This document shows positions 54,120 to 64,000 of a stretch of DNA of 64,000 nucleotides, one piece after another. The first letter of the stretch is position 1, and the number at the start of each line of letters is the position of its first letter. Below the pieces are notes generated by a model that searched no databases, was not told where the DNA came from, and was given only the letters and a program-made list of their open reading frames with translations. The stretch is taken from positions 81,269,450 to 81,333,449 of the forward strand of contig NC_041404.2 of the NCBI RefSeq assembly GCF_900747795.2. The letters run 5' to 3'. The position numbers were made by a program, and so were the translations under genes. Source of the stretch: Erpetoichthys calabaricus. Taxonomy: Eukaryota > Chordata > Cladistia > Polypteriformes > Polypteridae.

Positions 54120-55411
54120 TAAAATAAACCATAATTAGACACCTTTTACATTAGATAATGAAACATTACAACATTTTAAGTTTAAATAACACTAACTATG
54201 CAGTTTATTTTGTTGAGGAAAGAAAAAAATCTGTTATGGGGACTCTTATATTTTATAAAATATATACATTTGCATCTTTTTCAATAATAAACATAATATT
54301 GGCCAAAAGTTTGGCTCACTTGTTAAAAGAACTTTTTAAACTTTATATACTAAATTAATGTTCAGACTGATGGAGCTGAGACACCATTTGTCATATTTCA
54401 ACACTGCTGACTAAACGTACACTGTGAAATCAGTAGGAAATAGCATACATTTACAATGCTGAATATGCATAGAGCAGAAAGAATAATGAAATCGTATTTA
54501 ACATTATAAAAATACCATTGTTATGGCACACAACTACCCACTACAGTCAAAATAAGCACAGAAGTCTATTAAAATGTACTTGCCTATTGACTACTGCTCA
54601 CCTCCAGTTTAGCATAATGCACATCAGGGATCTTTAGAGGTTATGCAAGTAAGTCAAAGGTGGAATAATACATCCAAGCTAATACTGCATTTCACAATGA
54701 GAACATCATGCCAGTGAACAAGCAAAATGGAGGTAGTGCTGTGTGAATGCCTTGCTGTACAAGGGCCTGGGCAACTTGCAATCAACTATACACCTAAGGA
54801 TTCCTTTAGTAGAATGTTGGCCATCAGGTGGTGAGCTCTGTCTCACTTTATCTATTAAAAATGACTGTGAACCCTCAAGTGATGCTGCTGAGTGAAGTTT
54901 TCCGCCTCCACTGTCACCTGGCCATAAATCAATGATAATGTTAACAGACTTCTACTGCTAGGACCATTTATGTTAGTAAGGTTGAAACGGTTTTGTTTTA
55001 CTGTGAGTTTTAATAAATCTGTAATTGATTTTCTAATTAGAAATTTGCCCAGACCTAAACATTATCAACATATTATGTTAGGAATTGAAATAAGTAATAC
55101 ATGCAGAAATATCTACAAAATTTCAATGAGTTGAAGTCAAGAAATGTTGGGCCAAGAAGCATGACAATGACTGACCAATACTAATAGAAAATATCTGGTT
55201 GTAGTTTAGCAAACAAATTAAGCATGAAAATTTCATTTTATTTGTTCACTTAGGGACTTTTTAAATCTAATATTAAATTTTAAATGAAGATCTGATAATA
55301 TTTACTGTGGAAAATATTCAGTAATGCAGATGATGAAATAAGGAAAGCACTTTTCACACGACTGTATGAACATCATATGTTGGTTTTATGTAATACAGCA
55401 GACATTACACA
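54120..55411. other. DNAJC18 intron, no feature
   Basis: AT-rich; no exon for the transmembrane or J-domain region and no element end recognised. Confidence 0.35.
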
Positions 55412-55413
55412 TA

Positions 55414-56913
55414 CAGTCATATGAAAAAGTTTGGGAACCCCTCTCAGCCTGCATAATAATTTACCCTACTTTCAACAAAAAAGTAACAGTGGTATGTCTG
55501 TCATTTCCTGGGAACATCCAAGTACTGGGGTGTTTTCCGAACAAAGATTTTTAGTGAAGCAGTATTTAGTTGTATGAAATTAAATCAAATGTGAAAAACT
55601 GGCTGTGCAAAAATTTGGGCACCCTTGTAATTTTGCTGATTTGAATGCACGTAACTGATCAATACTGATTCCTTGCAACACCAAATTGGTTGGATTAGCC
55701 TTGAACTTCATAGACAGGTGTGTCCAATCATGAGAAAAGGTATTTAAAGTGGTCAATTGCACGTTGTGCTTCCCTTTGACTCTCCTCTGAAGAGTGACAG
55801 CATGGGATCCGCAAAGCTATTCCCAAAAGATCTGAAAAGAAAGATTGTTCAGTATCATGGTTTCGGGGAAGGCTACAAAAAGCTCTCTCAGAGGTTTGAA
55901 CTGTCAGTTTCAACTGTAAGGAATGTAATCAGGAAATGGAAGGCCACAGGCACAGTTGCTGTTAAACCCAGGTCTGGCAGGCCAAGAAAAATACAAAAGC
56001 GGCAAATGCGCAGGATTGCGAGAATGGTTACAGACAACCCACAGATCACCTCCAAAGACCTGCAAGAACATCTTGCTGCAGATGGTGTATCTGTATATCG
56101 TTCTACAATTCAGCACAATTTGCACAAAGAACATCTATATGGCAGGGTGATGAGAAATAAGCCCTTTCTGCACTCATGCCACAAACAGAGTCACTTGTTG
56201 AATGCAAATGCTCATTTAGATAAGCCAGATTCATTTTGTAACAAAGTGCTTTGGACTGATGAGACAAAAATTGAGTTATTTGGTCATAACAAAAAGCACT
56301 TTGCATGGCAGAAGATGAACACCGCATTCCAAGAAAAACACAGGCTACCTACTGTCAAATTTGGTTACACAGGGGTTGGATATTCCAACAAGACAATGAC
56401 CCAAAACACAGTTCAAAATCTACAAAGGCATTCATGCAGAGGGAGAAGTACAATGTTCTGGAATGGCCATCACAGTCCTCTGACTTGAATATCATCAAAA
56501 ATCTATGGGATGATTTGAAGCAGGCTGTCCATGCTCGGCAGCCATCAAATTTAACCAAACTGGAGAGATTTTGTATGGAAGAATGGTCAAAAATACCTCC
56601 ATCCAGAATCCAGACACTCATCAAAGGCTATAGGAGGCGTCTAGAGGCTGTTATATTTGCAAAAGGAGGCTCACCTAAGTATTGATGTAATATCTCTGTT
56701 GGGGTACCCAAATTTATGCACCTGTCTAATTTTGTCATGATGCATATTGCATATTTTCTGTCAATCCAATAAAGTTTATGTCACTGCTGAAATACTACCG
56801 TTTCCATAAGGCATGACATATATTAAAAGGAAGTTGCTACTTTGAAAGCTCAGCCAATGATAAACAAAAATACAAAGAATTAAGAGGGGTTGCCAAACTT
56901 TTTCATATGACTG
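55414..56913 (+). mobile_element. Tc1-like transposon (TIR CAGTCATATG), copy 2
   Basis: The ends CAGTCATATGAAAAAGTTTG are inverted copies of each other and flanked by TA at 55412-55413 and 56914-56915. It is 1.50 kb with transposase on the plus strand. It is the same family as 43256-44639. The terminal repeats here are near-identical, so this copy is younger or better preserved. Confidence 0.9.
55802..56685 (+). pseudogene. Tc1 transposase with internal deletion
   Basis: ATG 55802 begins MGSAKLFPKDLKRKIVQYHG, followed by an intact paired-like helix-turn-helix (LSQRFELSVSTVRNVIRKWK), a GRPRK hook and the first catalytic aspartate in [12 protein letters not shown]. After LPTVKFG about 165 bp is missing compared with Tc1 relatives, and the frame changes. 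It resumes with WIFQQDNDPKHSSKSTKAFM and SSDLNIIKNLWDDLKQAVHA to the C-terminal SPKY. The catalytic glutamate position is lysine, as in copy 1. Confidence 0.88.
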
Positions 56914-56915
56914 TA

Positions 56916-57985
56916 TGCATATTTTACTATACAGTATTGGCAGGGTGATACATTTACAAACACAAATTAAAAATGTTAATACAAAGTAGTCATTTACTGT
57001 GCCAGTGACTGAACTGAGCAGGTGAAGGGCCAGCATGACTGTCACATGACCAGGGAGTTCCCTTACCCTCCCCAATTGCCTGTGTTCAGCCTTTCCTTTT
57101 GATAGTGCTGCATCGACTCTAAGTAATGAATAGCTCTTTGTTTTTATAATGTAATGGAACTGTTAGCTGGCAAAAATGAAATGATTATTTCACCTTTAGT
57201 TTCTAATTAGCTACAACTACAACTAAGTGCTTAGTGATGAAAAATATCATGATGGTTATCACTTTCATCATCACCATTTCAGAAGCTCTGGTTCAAGACT
57301 CTATCAAGTCTGCATCTCATTTAGTAGTCACTGTCTGCTCATTATATTATTAAAATGCCAATGATTTTATATACTACCATTGGCAGATGTCTTTAGATTT
57401 AATTTCATTCAAATGCTAATGACGCTGAGCTGTGTTTATTAATAAGACAGGTTAAAACAACTTTAGTTATGTTATGATTTAACTACATTAGTGCAGTAAA
57501 ACAGTGGATAGGTGAAAGGTTTTACTGTAATTCAGAAAAAAAGAGTAGTTTTTAACTCTGTAAAAAAGGTCAAAACTGATATTTTTTAATATTTAAAGTT
57601 TAAAAGTTGGATTTCCTGAATCCACACACAATTTAGCGGTTTTCTTTGACACATGTCTAACCTTTAGTCTTCGCAATGTCACCAGTTTTTATCCCATCTG
57701 ATAAACATTAAAAAAATGAATCCATTTTCATATGAAAACAAATATTACCATAACATAAGGTTCATGGAATTGGTGAAACTCATTTATAAAAAAAGGGGGT
57801 TCAAATGATTTGCTTCTTCTACTGTTAATTAAAAGATACATCATCAATCACATTTAAATAAAGGTAGAGAATGAAGGACAGGTCAGGTTTATAACTTCAC
57901 AAAAATGAATAGATAGTAGCATTGATACAAAACCACGCTAGACAACTTTAAAATACTAGCCTACAGACAATAAATAACTCAAAAT
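56916..57985. other. DNAJC18 intron, no feature
   Basis: No exon or recognisable element. Confidence 0.35.
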
Positions 57986-57989
57986 AAAA

Positions 57990-58340
57990 TCAATACATTA
58001 AAAAATCGCAGGTCTTAAGTGCTAGAAGTACCAAGAAAAAAACAAATAATTGGAGTTGTATGGAGCTGCACATAGTTATGATATCACAGCAGTAATAGAA
58101 AACTGGCTAAATTTGAGAGACTTGGATAAGTATAACATACATGGATATAAATTTAGGAAAGTTAGGCAAAATTGAAAAGGTGTGGGGTAGCCATTTATGT
58201 ACAGTGTGTATAGAAAATAAGCACACATTATTTTCAATATCCATTGACCCAAAAAAGCAGGACTTTAATATCAGTGAATATTTGCTTGCTTAACACAGTA
58301 TGTTAAAACACCAACAAGAGAAGAAGTCTGTCCGGATTTA
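57990..58340 (+). pseudogene. CR1/L2-like LINE endonuclease fragment
   Basis: The frame near 58050-58210 reads YDITAVIENWLNLRDLDKYN, then IHGYKFRKVRQN, resembling the TETWLN...GY...RKDR blocks of LINE apurinic endonucleases, with two stops soon after. A possible later part of the same LINE lies at 63530-63745, beyond the piggyBac. Confidence 0.6.
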
Positions 58341-58834
58341 TTATTCGGTTATAATTAAGACAGGATTCAGTGCTTAGTAATGATTGAAATCTTAGGATCT
58401 ATTATTAGCCATTATAAATAATAGAATGCCATAGCGCTTTGTTTGAGTGTACATTCAAAAACTAAAAACTTTAATTTTAGTAATGTAAACTTTGAGCAGA
58501 TGCAGCAAAGTCAAAAAAGAGATAAACATAGGTAAATTTAAGTGCTGAGATGCTTAAGAAGCTGTGGTGCAGGTTAAAAGCATTTTTAACACTAAAATTC
58601 CTGAAGCTTACAAAGAAAAAGTCTAAAGCCGGGCCACCATAAATTCCTTCGCACCACTTCATCAGCATCTTTGTTTTGTAAATGTGTCAATCAGCACAAG
58701 CAGCCTGCTATCCCATCCCCCACTGATGTAGCTGAAGTTAGACGCAAAATTCTCAGAGGTTAAGTTCTTTTATCTGGGTGGGAGGTACCTGGAATTGTAT
58801 AGGCTAAATAATATATCGTTATTTGGAATACATA

Positions 58835-60446
58835 CAGTTAGGTCCATAAATATTTGGACAGAGACAACTTTTTTCTAATTTTGGTTCTGTACATTACCAC
58901 AATGCATTTTAAATGAAACAACTCAGATGCAGTTGAAGTGCAGACTTTCAGCTTTAATTCAGTGGGGTGAACAAAACGATTGCATAAAAATGTGAGACAA
59001 CTAAAGCATTTTTTTAACACAATCCCTTCATTTCAGGGGCTCAAAAGTAATTGGACAATTGACTCAAAGGCTATTTCATGGGCAGGTGTGGGCAAGTCCG
59101 TCATTATGTCATTATCAATTAAGCAGATAAAAGGACTGGAGCTGATTTGAGGTGTGGTGCTTGCATGTGGAAGATTTTGCTGTGAACAGACAATATGCGG
59201 CCAAAGGAGCTCTCCATGCAGGTGAAAGAAGCCATCCTTAAGCTGCGAAAACAGAAAAAACCCATCCGAGAAATTGCTACAATATTACAAGTGGCAAAAT
59301 CTGCAGTTTGGTACATCCTGAGAAAGAAAGCAAGCACTGGTGAACTCAGCAACGCAAAAAGACCTGGACGTCCACGGAAGAACAACAGTGATGGATGATC
59401 GCAGAATCATTTCCATGGTGAAGAGAAACCCCTTCACAACAGCCAACCAAGTGAATAACACTCTCCAGGGGGTAGGCGTATCGATATCCAAATCTACCAT
59501 AAAGAGAAGACTGCATGAAAGTAAATAGAGGGTGCACTGCAAGGTGCAAGCCACTCATAAGCCTCAAGAATAGAAAGGCTAGATTGGACTTTGCTAAAGA
59601 ACATCTAAAAAAGCCAGCACAGTTCTGGAAAAACATTCTTTGGACAGATGAAACCAAGATCAACCTCTACCAGAATGATGGCAAGAAAAAAGTATGGAGA
59701 TGGTGTGGAACAGCTCATTATCCAAAGCATACCACATTATCTGTAAAACACGGTGGAGGCAGTGTGATGTCTTGGGCGTGCATGGCTGCCAGTGGCACTG
59801 GGACACTAGTGTTTATTGATGATGTGACACAGGACAGAAGCAGCCGAATGAATTCTGAGGTGTTCAGAGACATGGGCGGTGTTTCATGATACAGATGGAC
59901 AATGACCCATAACATACAGCCAAAGCAACCCAGGGGTTTATTAAAGCAAAGAAGTGGAAAATTCTTGAATGGCCAAGTCAGTCACCTGATCTTAACCCAA
60001 TTGAGCATGCATTTCACTTGTTAAAGACTAAACTTCAGACAGAAAGGCCCACAAACAAACAGCAACTGAAAGCCGCTGCAGTAAAGGCCTGGCAGAGCAT
60101 TAAAATGCAGGAAACCCAGCATGTGGTGATGTCTATGAGTTCAAGACTTCAAGCTGTCATTGCCAGCAAAGGGTTTTCAACCAAGTATTAGAAATGAACC
60201 TTTTATTTTCAGTGATTTAATTTGTCCAATTACTTTTGAGCCCCTGAAATGAAGGGATTGTGTTAAAAAAAATGCTTTAGTTGCCTCACATTTTTATGCA
60301 ATCGTTTTGTTCACCCCACTGAATTAAAGCTGAAAGTCTGCACTTCAACTGCATCCGAGTTGTTTCATTTACAATTCATTGTGGTAATGTACAGAACCAA
60401 AATTAGAAAAAAGTTGTCTCTGTCCAAATATTTATGGACCTAACTG
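58835..60446 (+). mobile_element. Tc1-like transposon with long inverted ends
   Basis: It starts CAGTTAGGTCCATAAATATT and ends with the inverse, flanked by TA at 58833-58834 and 60447-60448. The inverted ends extend over about 200 bp (TTTGTTCACCCCACTGAATT near 60306 mirrors 58957-58976). It lies inside the left arm of the piggyBac and is therefore younger than that insertion. Confidence 0.9.
59195..60191 (+). pseudogene. Tc1 transposase, frame-broken
   Basis: ATG 59195 starts MRPKELSMQVKEAILKLRKQ with a helix-turn-helix (IREIATILQVAKSAVWYIL). The frame then changes near 59385 and again near 59526. [13 protein letters not shown] carries the first aspartate, MDNDP the second, and SPDLNPIEHAFHLLKTKL retains the glutamate. 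A stop follows MDNDP and another frame change lies near 59870, where a short segment is missing. All three catalytic residues are still coded, though about four lesions separate them. Confidence 0.85.
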
Positions 60447-60747
60447 TACATTTCATTTGTGTTCTGTGTAACAACGATGCGGGTAAATGTAGGTTGACAG
60501 GAAATGCGAGGCAAGAAATGTTGAACAAATAACTAAAACAGAGACCTTTTTCATGTTATAGTAATAATTGATAAAATGTTGACGTAAAGTGTACAATGTA
60601 TGAAAACTGAAGTCCAAATATCAAATAAATACTTTTACAAAAGGTATAACAAAACAAGTGCACCTTTATTCAAGAATATAACCAAAGAAAATATTCAATT
60701 TACATGTTGCTGTCAATATGTACAAACCGAAACCCATTTATCAATCA

Positions 60748-60812
60748 TATGGTTGGATTAGAGGTAAGAACAGCTGCTTCTAAATCAAGAGGTTGAGGGT
60801 TTGATTCCAGGT
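60748..60812 (+). repeat. tRNA-like promoter boxes in left piggyBac arm
   Basis: A box A-like GGTTGGATTAGAGGTAAGA and a box B GGTTTGATTCC are spaced as in tRNA genes, with CTTCTAA in the anticodon-loop position. The stems pair poorly, so it is not a tRNA gene. Its mirror copy at 62320-62386 has a canonical box B. Confidence 0.55.
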
Positions 60813-60989
60813 CTTCCACTCATTTTCTGTTTTGAGTAGTGAGCTTCTATTATTATCACTATTATATATATAAAAAAAAAAACATACATTCGATTTGAGT
60901 CTAACATCCATTATAAAATTCTGCTACTTGTAAAAGTAATTTTTTGAATTCAGTTTTATTCTCTCAATCACTTTCACATGGTGTAATAA

Positions 60990-61568
60990 ACTTGCCTCTC
61001 CCTCTTCGAGTTGATGGCGATTATCTCCATTCCTTTCATAAGAGCATCAATGGCCACAGTTGGTGCATTGGTTGATGCCGGGTCAGAACTATTTGTTGTA
61101 TCGGCAATCAAAGATACAATGCCCCGTGACCACTATCAGACTATCATGCGGCATTTGCGCTTTGACAACAGACATCTGTGCTGAACATGTGAAAAACAAT
61201 AGATTTGCTGCAATCTCAAACATGTGGCAACGTTTTGTTGAGAACTGTGTTTTGAGTTACAACCCAGGGCAACATATTACTGTTGATGAGCAACTTTTTC
61301 CAATCAAGGTCCGTTGTCCTTTCTTGCAATATATCTTAAAAACGCCTGACAAATTTGGCATAAAGTTTTGGAATGTGGCACATCTGGAGACAAAGTACAT
61401 GTGCAATGCTACTTATTTAGGAAAAGATCCCAGTCATCCCACAAGAGAAAGACTTTCCAAGATTATGGTCATAAAGCCGTTTCTGGACAAAGGCAGAACC
61501 ATAAGAACAGACAACTTCTTCACTTCGCTAATTGCTGCACTGCAATACACCTCTTCGATGGCACCATA
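60990..61568 (+). pseudogene. piggyBac transposase fragment
   Basis: The frame includes IKDTMPRDHYQTIMRHLRFD, FAAISNMWQRFVENCVLSYN, then PGQHITVDEQLFPIKVRCPF with one catalytic aspartate and FLDKGRTIRTDNFFTSLIAA with another, the hallmark of DDE_Tnp_1_7 (piggyBac/PGBD) transposases. A stop interrupts it near 61180, and the N-terminus and the cysteine-rich C-terminus are missing. Not functional. Confidence 0.85.
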
Positions 61569-61889
61569 AAGTGGGGCAGGAACTTCCATCTTCAGCTAAA
61601 GTCACTTCAGTATGCATACAATTCTCCACACTAGTGTTTAAATCTGGCAGTGCCATGCTGACGGTGTATGTGCCCAAAAAGAAGTCTGTCTGCATTCTCA
61701 GTACAATGCACCATAACATTGAGATTGGGCAAGATTGGAAAAAATATGTTCAAATGACAACTCATGTTCAAATGACATAGTGTTTTCAAATAATTGCATT
61801 TTCATGCATGGATCTGCGTGTGCATGCATGAGAGAGGTAGAGACAGATTTGATATCATTCAAGTGGTCACTGGAATATATAAAAAAAAA

Positions 61890-62072
61890 CTTTTGCAAAG
61901 GTAATAAATAAATTTGCAAAAACCTCAAATAAACTTTTTTCATGTTGTCATTATGGAGTGTTGTGTGCAGAATTCTGAGGAAAAAAATGAATTTAATCCA
62001 TTTTGGAATAAGGCTGTAACATAACAAAAGGTGGAAAAAGTGATGCGCTGTGAATACTTTCTGGATGCACTG
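61890..62072 (+). mobile_element. Tc1 right-end fragment
   Basis: The text AACTTTTTTCATGTTGTCAT to TTTCTGGATGCACTG is the same right end as the Tc1 at 16968-18059. No left end is present in the piggyBac interior, so only a deleted remnant is left. Confidence 0.8.
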
Positions 62073-62084
62073 TATAACAAAACA

Positions 62085-62896
62085 GGTGTGCTTTTATTAA
62101 AGAATAAAACTGAATAAAAAAAAATTCAAGTGACAACAAGATACCAAGAACACATACTTCACCAGCGTTTGTGTGTCTGCTTACATCCCTTCAGCAATAC
62201 CTTTTACAAGCAGCAAAATTTTACGCCAGCTGTTACGGACTCAAATCAAATGCATGCTTTTATTATGTAATAGTAATAATAATAGAAGCTCACTAATCAA
62301 AATGGTAAATGCGGGGAAGAACCGGGATCGAACCCACAACATCTTGATTTAGAAGCAGCCATTCTTACCTCTAAACCAGCCATGCAATTGATACTTGGAC
62401 TTCTGTTTTAACATATTGACAGCAACATGTAAACTGAATAATTTCTTTTTCTTTGATTATATTCTTGAATAAAGGCACACTTGTTTTGATATTTGGACTT
62501 TAGTCTTCACACATTATACACTTCACCATTTTGTCATTATTACTATAATATGAAAAAAGTTTTCTTTTTTAGTTATGTGTTCAGCATTTCTTGCCTCGCA
62601 TTTCCAGTCATCCTACATTTTCTGAGATCATTGTAGACACAGAACACACATGAAATGTATGTATTCTAAATAATGATATATTATTTACCCTTTACAATTC
62701 CAAACACCTAACTCCCAGATAAAGAGACTTCAGCATCTGACTTGACTTCAGCTGACTCGGTGGGGGATGAGTTAGGCTGTTTGCTGCAGTTGCTGATTGA
62801 CACATTTGCAAAACAAAGACAATGATGAAGAGGTGCAAAGGAATTTAAGGTGGCCTGATATTATGACTTTTTTCGTATGCTTCAGGGATTCTAATG
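62085..62896 (-). repeat. Right inverted arm of the piggyBac
   Basis: It mirrors 58590-58834 plus 60447-60980: shared blocks include GCTGATTGACACATTTGCAA, TTTCTTGCCTCGCATTTCC and the tRNA-like unit. The outermost part is the most alike; the inner 150 bp have indels. Confidence 0.8.
62320..62386 (-). repeat. tRNA-like promoter boxes in right piggyBac arm
   Basis: On the minus strand GGCTGGTTTAGAGGTAAGAA gives box A and GGGTTCGATCCC a canonical box B. It is the inverted partner of 60748-60812. Confidence 0.6.
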
Positions 62897-62900
62897 TTAA

Positions 62901-63525
62901 ATACATTGCAGGACAGGTCCAGAATGTAACTTAGGCAGCGACTGCAGTGAGTGTGCATTGTACACATATAATCTAGGTACTCGCACCGGAGCTTGAATCG
63001 AACCAAATGTGCTTGTACAGTTTGAGCACATATACAACTGGTGACTATCATCTAGTGTGAGTAGTCACTTGACCATGACTTCAGGGGAAAAAAAATTACA
63101 CAAAACAAAATTTAGATGCATACAGGTAAGCAACACAACAAGTGTCATGAAAAGCAAACCTTCTTTGCCTGTTTTCCTGCTACAGTATATCAGAATATGT
63201 TTTTCTTCTGTGCAGGTTAACCAATCTGGTATTGAGACGCTGTAGTGTACAGAATCCAGTCAGGGAAGGGCTATGTAATAAGCATGAACCACCAGAGAGC
63301 AATGAAGCTTGCATTTTCATAAATCTTGTTGGTCCACACAATAAAATTATCTGGCTCTGCATTTTCAGAAGTATTTATTTGTTGTTATGGGTTGAAAACG
63401 CCAGTATAGTGTGGATGAAAGACAAAAATCGGGAAAAATGGTCTGCGTTTTTAAACAAAAAAGTAGTAGTGTGCATGGGGCCTTAAAAGCATTAAGGACT
63501 TTAAACAGAACCCTGCTCTGTATAT
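62901..63525. other. DNAJC18 intron, unassigned
   Basis: No exon is visible. Near 63390-63480 the text (CCAGTATAGTGTGGATG, GTGTGCATGGGGCC) looks like one end of a fish DNA transposon, without a partner. Confidence 0.3.
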
Positions 63526-63529
63526 TTTA

Positions 63530-63745
63530 AGAGCTACAAAGAGAAACAGCTGTAAAATGTGTACAAAACAACTGATTATTAGAGGGCTTATGGGATCAAA
63601 TGTTAAAATTGAAAATAAGAACACAATTGGAAAGACGTACAGTGGAAAATATTAAAGCTGACCCAAAGAGATTCTTTCAATATTTTAGTTGAAAAAGAAC
63701 AGTCAAGATGAGGGCAAATGTAGTAGTATGGATGAATACGGTAAA
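63530..63745 (+). pseudogene. Possible LINE ORF2 linker fragment
   Basis: The frame reads IKADPKRFFQYFS, resembling the endonuclease-to-RT linker of CR1/L2-type LINEs (DPKAFFSYI...), with stops around it. It could be the continuation of 57990-58340. Confidence 0.4.
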
Positions 63746-63839
63746 GAATATTTAGGGGTCTATGGCAGTGTATATACTTTAAATAAAAAACAATGTGCTC
63801 TGTCTCAGTTGGGATCTGGGTAGGGGATTAGATACTGTA

Positions 63840-64000
63840 CATGTGGTGGTGCGGCCCTGGAGTGTCGAAGGGGAAACAGATACAGCCAGCCAAGTTGGCT
63901 TCCTCAGTAACACTCAGGGGTTCAGACTTAATGTACCTACACCCACTATAGTATAAGAGCTGCCTGAGCAGGATAGACAGGGAGAAGATCGAGAAAGAGA
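63840..64000 (+). repeat. Possible LTR or unknown repeat at window edge
   Basis: GC-richer text with a TATA-like 'CTATAGTATAAGAGCTGCC' near 63946 resembles the promoter part of an LTR. It is cut by the window edge, so it stays a weak call. Confidence 0.25.

Larger units (their letters stand above)
58590..62896 (+). mobile_element. piggyBac transposon with long terminal inverted repeats
   Basis: The termini CACTAAAATTCCTGAAGC on the left and CATTAGAATCCCTGAAGC read inward from the right are flanked by TTAA at 58586-58589 and 62897-62900, the piggyBac target duplication. The inverted arms continue for about 0.7 kb: left 58590-58834 plus 60447-60980, right 62085-62896. A Tc1 element (58835-60446) has split the left arm. 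The interior holds a broken piggyBac transposase (60990-61568) and a Tc1 right end (61890-62072). Without the Tc1 it would be about 2.7 kb. Confidence 0.88.

Noticed and set aside
58755-58785. CACCCAGATAAAA on the minus strand, which reads HPDK like a J-domain
   Set aside because: No flanking J-domain residues, a stop follows at once, and it lies in the inverted arm of the piggyBac with a mirrored copy near 62715.
60748-60812. Candidate tRNA-Arg (TCT) gene
   Set aside because: Box A and B are present, but anticodon and acceptor stems do not pair; listed instead as a tRNA-like part of the piggyBac arm.

Overview
This window looks like vertebrate nuclear DNA, most likely from a non-teleost ray-finned fish with a large AT-rich genome; a bichir or reedfish is my best guess, made without any database search. 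The signs are three vertebrate genes with long introns, and introns crowded with Tc1/mariner, Helitron, hAT, PIF/Harbinger, piggyBac, L1-like and SINE copies.

Three host genes lie on the minus strand in the order PROB1 (4618-8940), SPATA24 (11459-35073, six coding exons) and DNAJC18 (last two coding exons at 51408-51532 and 53945-54117, the rest beyond the right edge). From memory this is the same order as on human 5q31.2, and the synteny supports calling the first gene PROB1 rather than its DUF4585 relative C4orf54. The SPATA24 and DNAJC18 exons are too short to show as long reading frames. I found them by splice sites, matching phases and resemblance to the human proteins as I remember them. 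The three genes have no known joint function: PROB1 is uncharacterised, SPATA24 is a testis coiled-coil protein, and DNAJC18 is an ER-membrane J-protein.

Layout: 1-2520 is a minus-strand Ty3/gypsy retroelement running off the left edge, then the PROB1 3' flank and PROB1. SPATA24 intron 5 (11568-18216) holds a Helitron with internal repeats and a nest in which a Tigger-like element carries a hAT and a Tc1 insertion. Intron 3 (18711-25876) holds a striking 1.24-kb palindrome with tandem-repeat arms (20866-22101) and Helitron debris. Intron 1 (27038-34989) holds a Rep-bearing Helitron remnant and a hAT with an exact target duplication. A PIF/Harbinger element (35280-37076) sits about 0.2 kb upstream of the SPATA24 start codon. 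Between SPATA24 and DNAJC18 lie a foldback MITE, an L1-like fragment, Helitron pieces, a Tc1 and an IS630-like (ISRm11-type) relic. DNAJC18 introns hold a second Tc1 of the same family and, at 58590-62896, a piggyBac with about 0.7-kb inverted ends containing tRNA-like promoter boxes, interrupted by another Tc1 and apparently inserted into a CR1/L2-like LINE.

I see no new defence, toxin or metabolic system. The most interesting items are the palindrome, the long-TIR piggyBac, the pair of Tc1 copies sharing a changed catalytic residue, and the Harbinger insertion next to the SPATA24 start.
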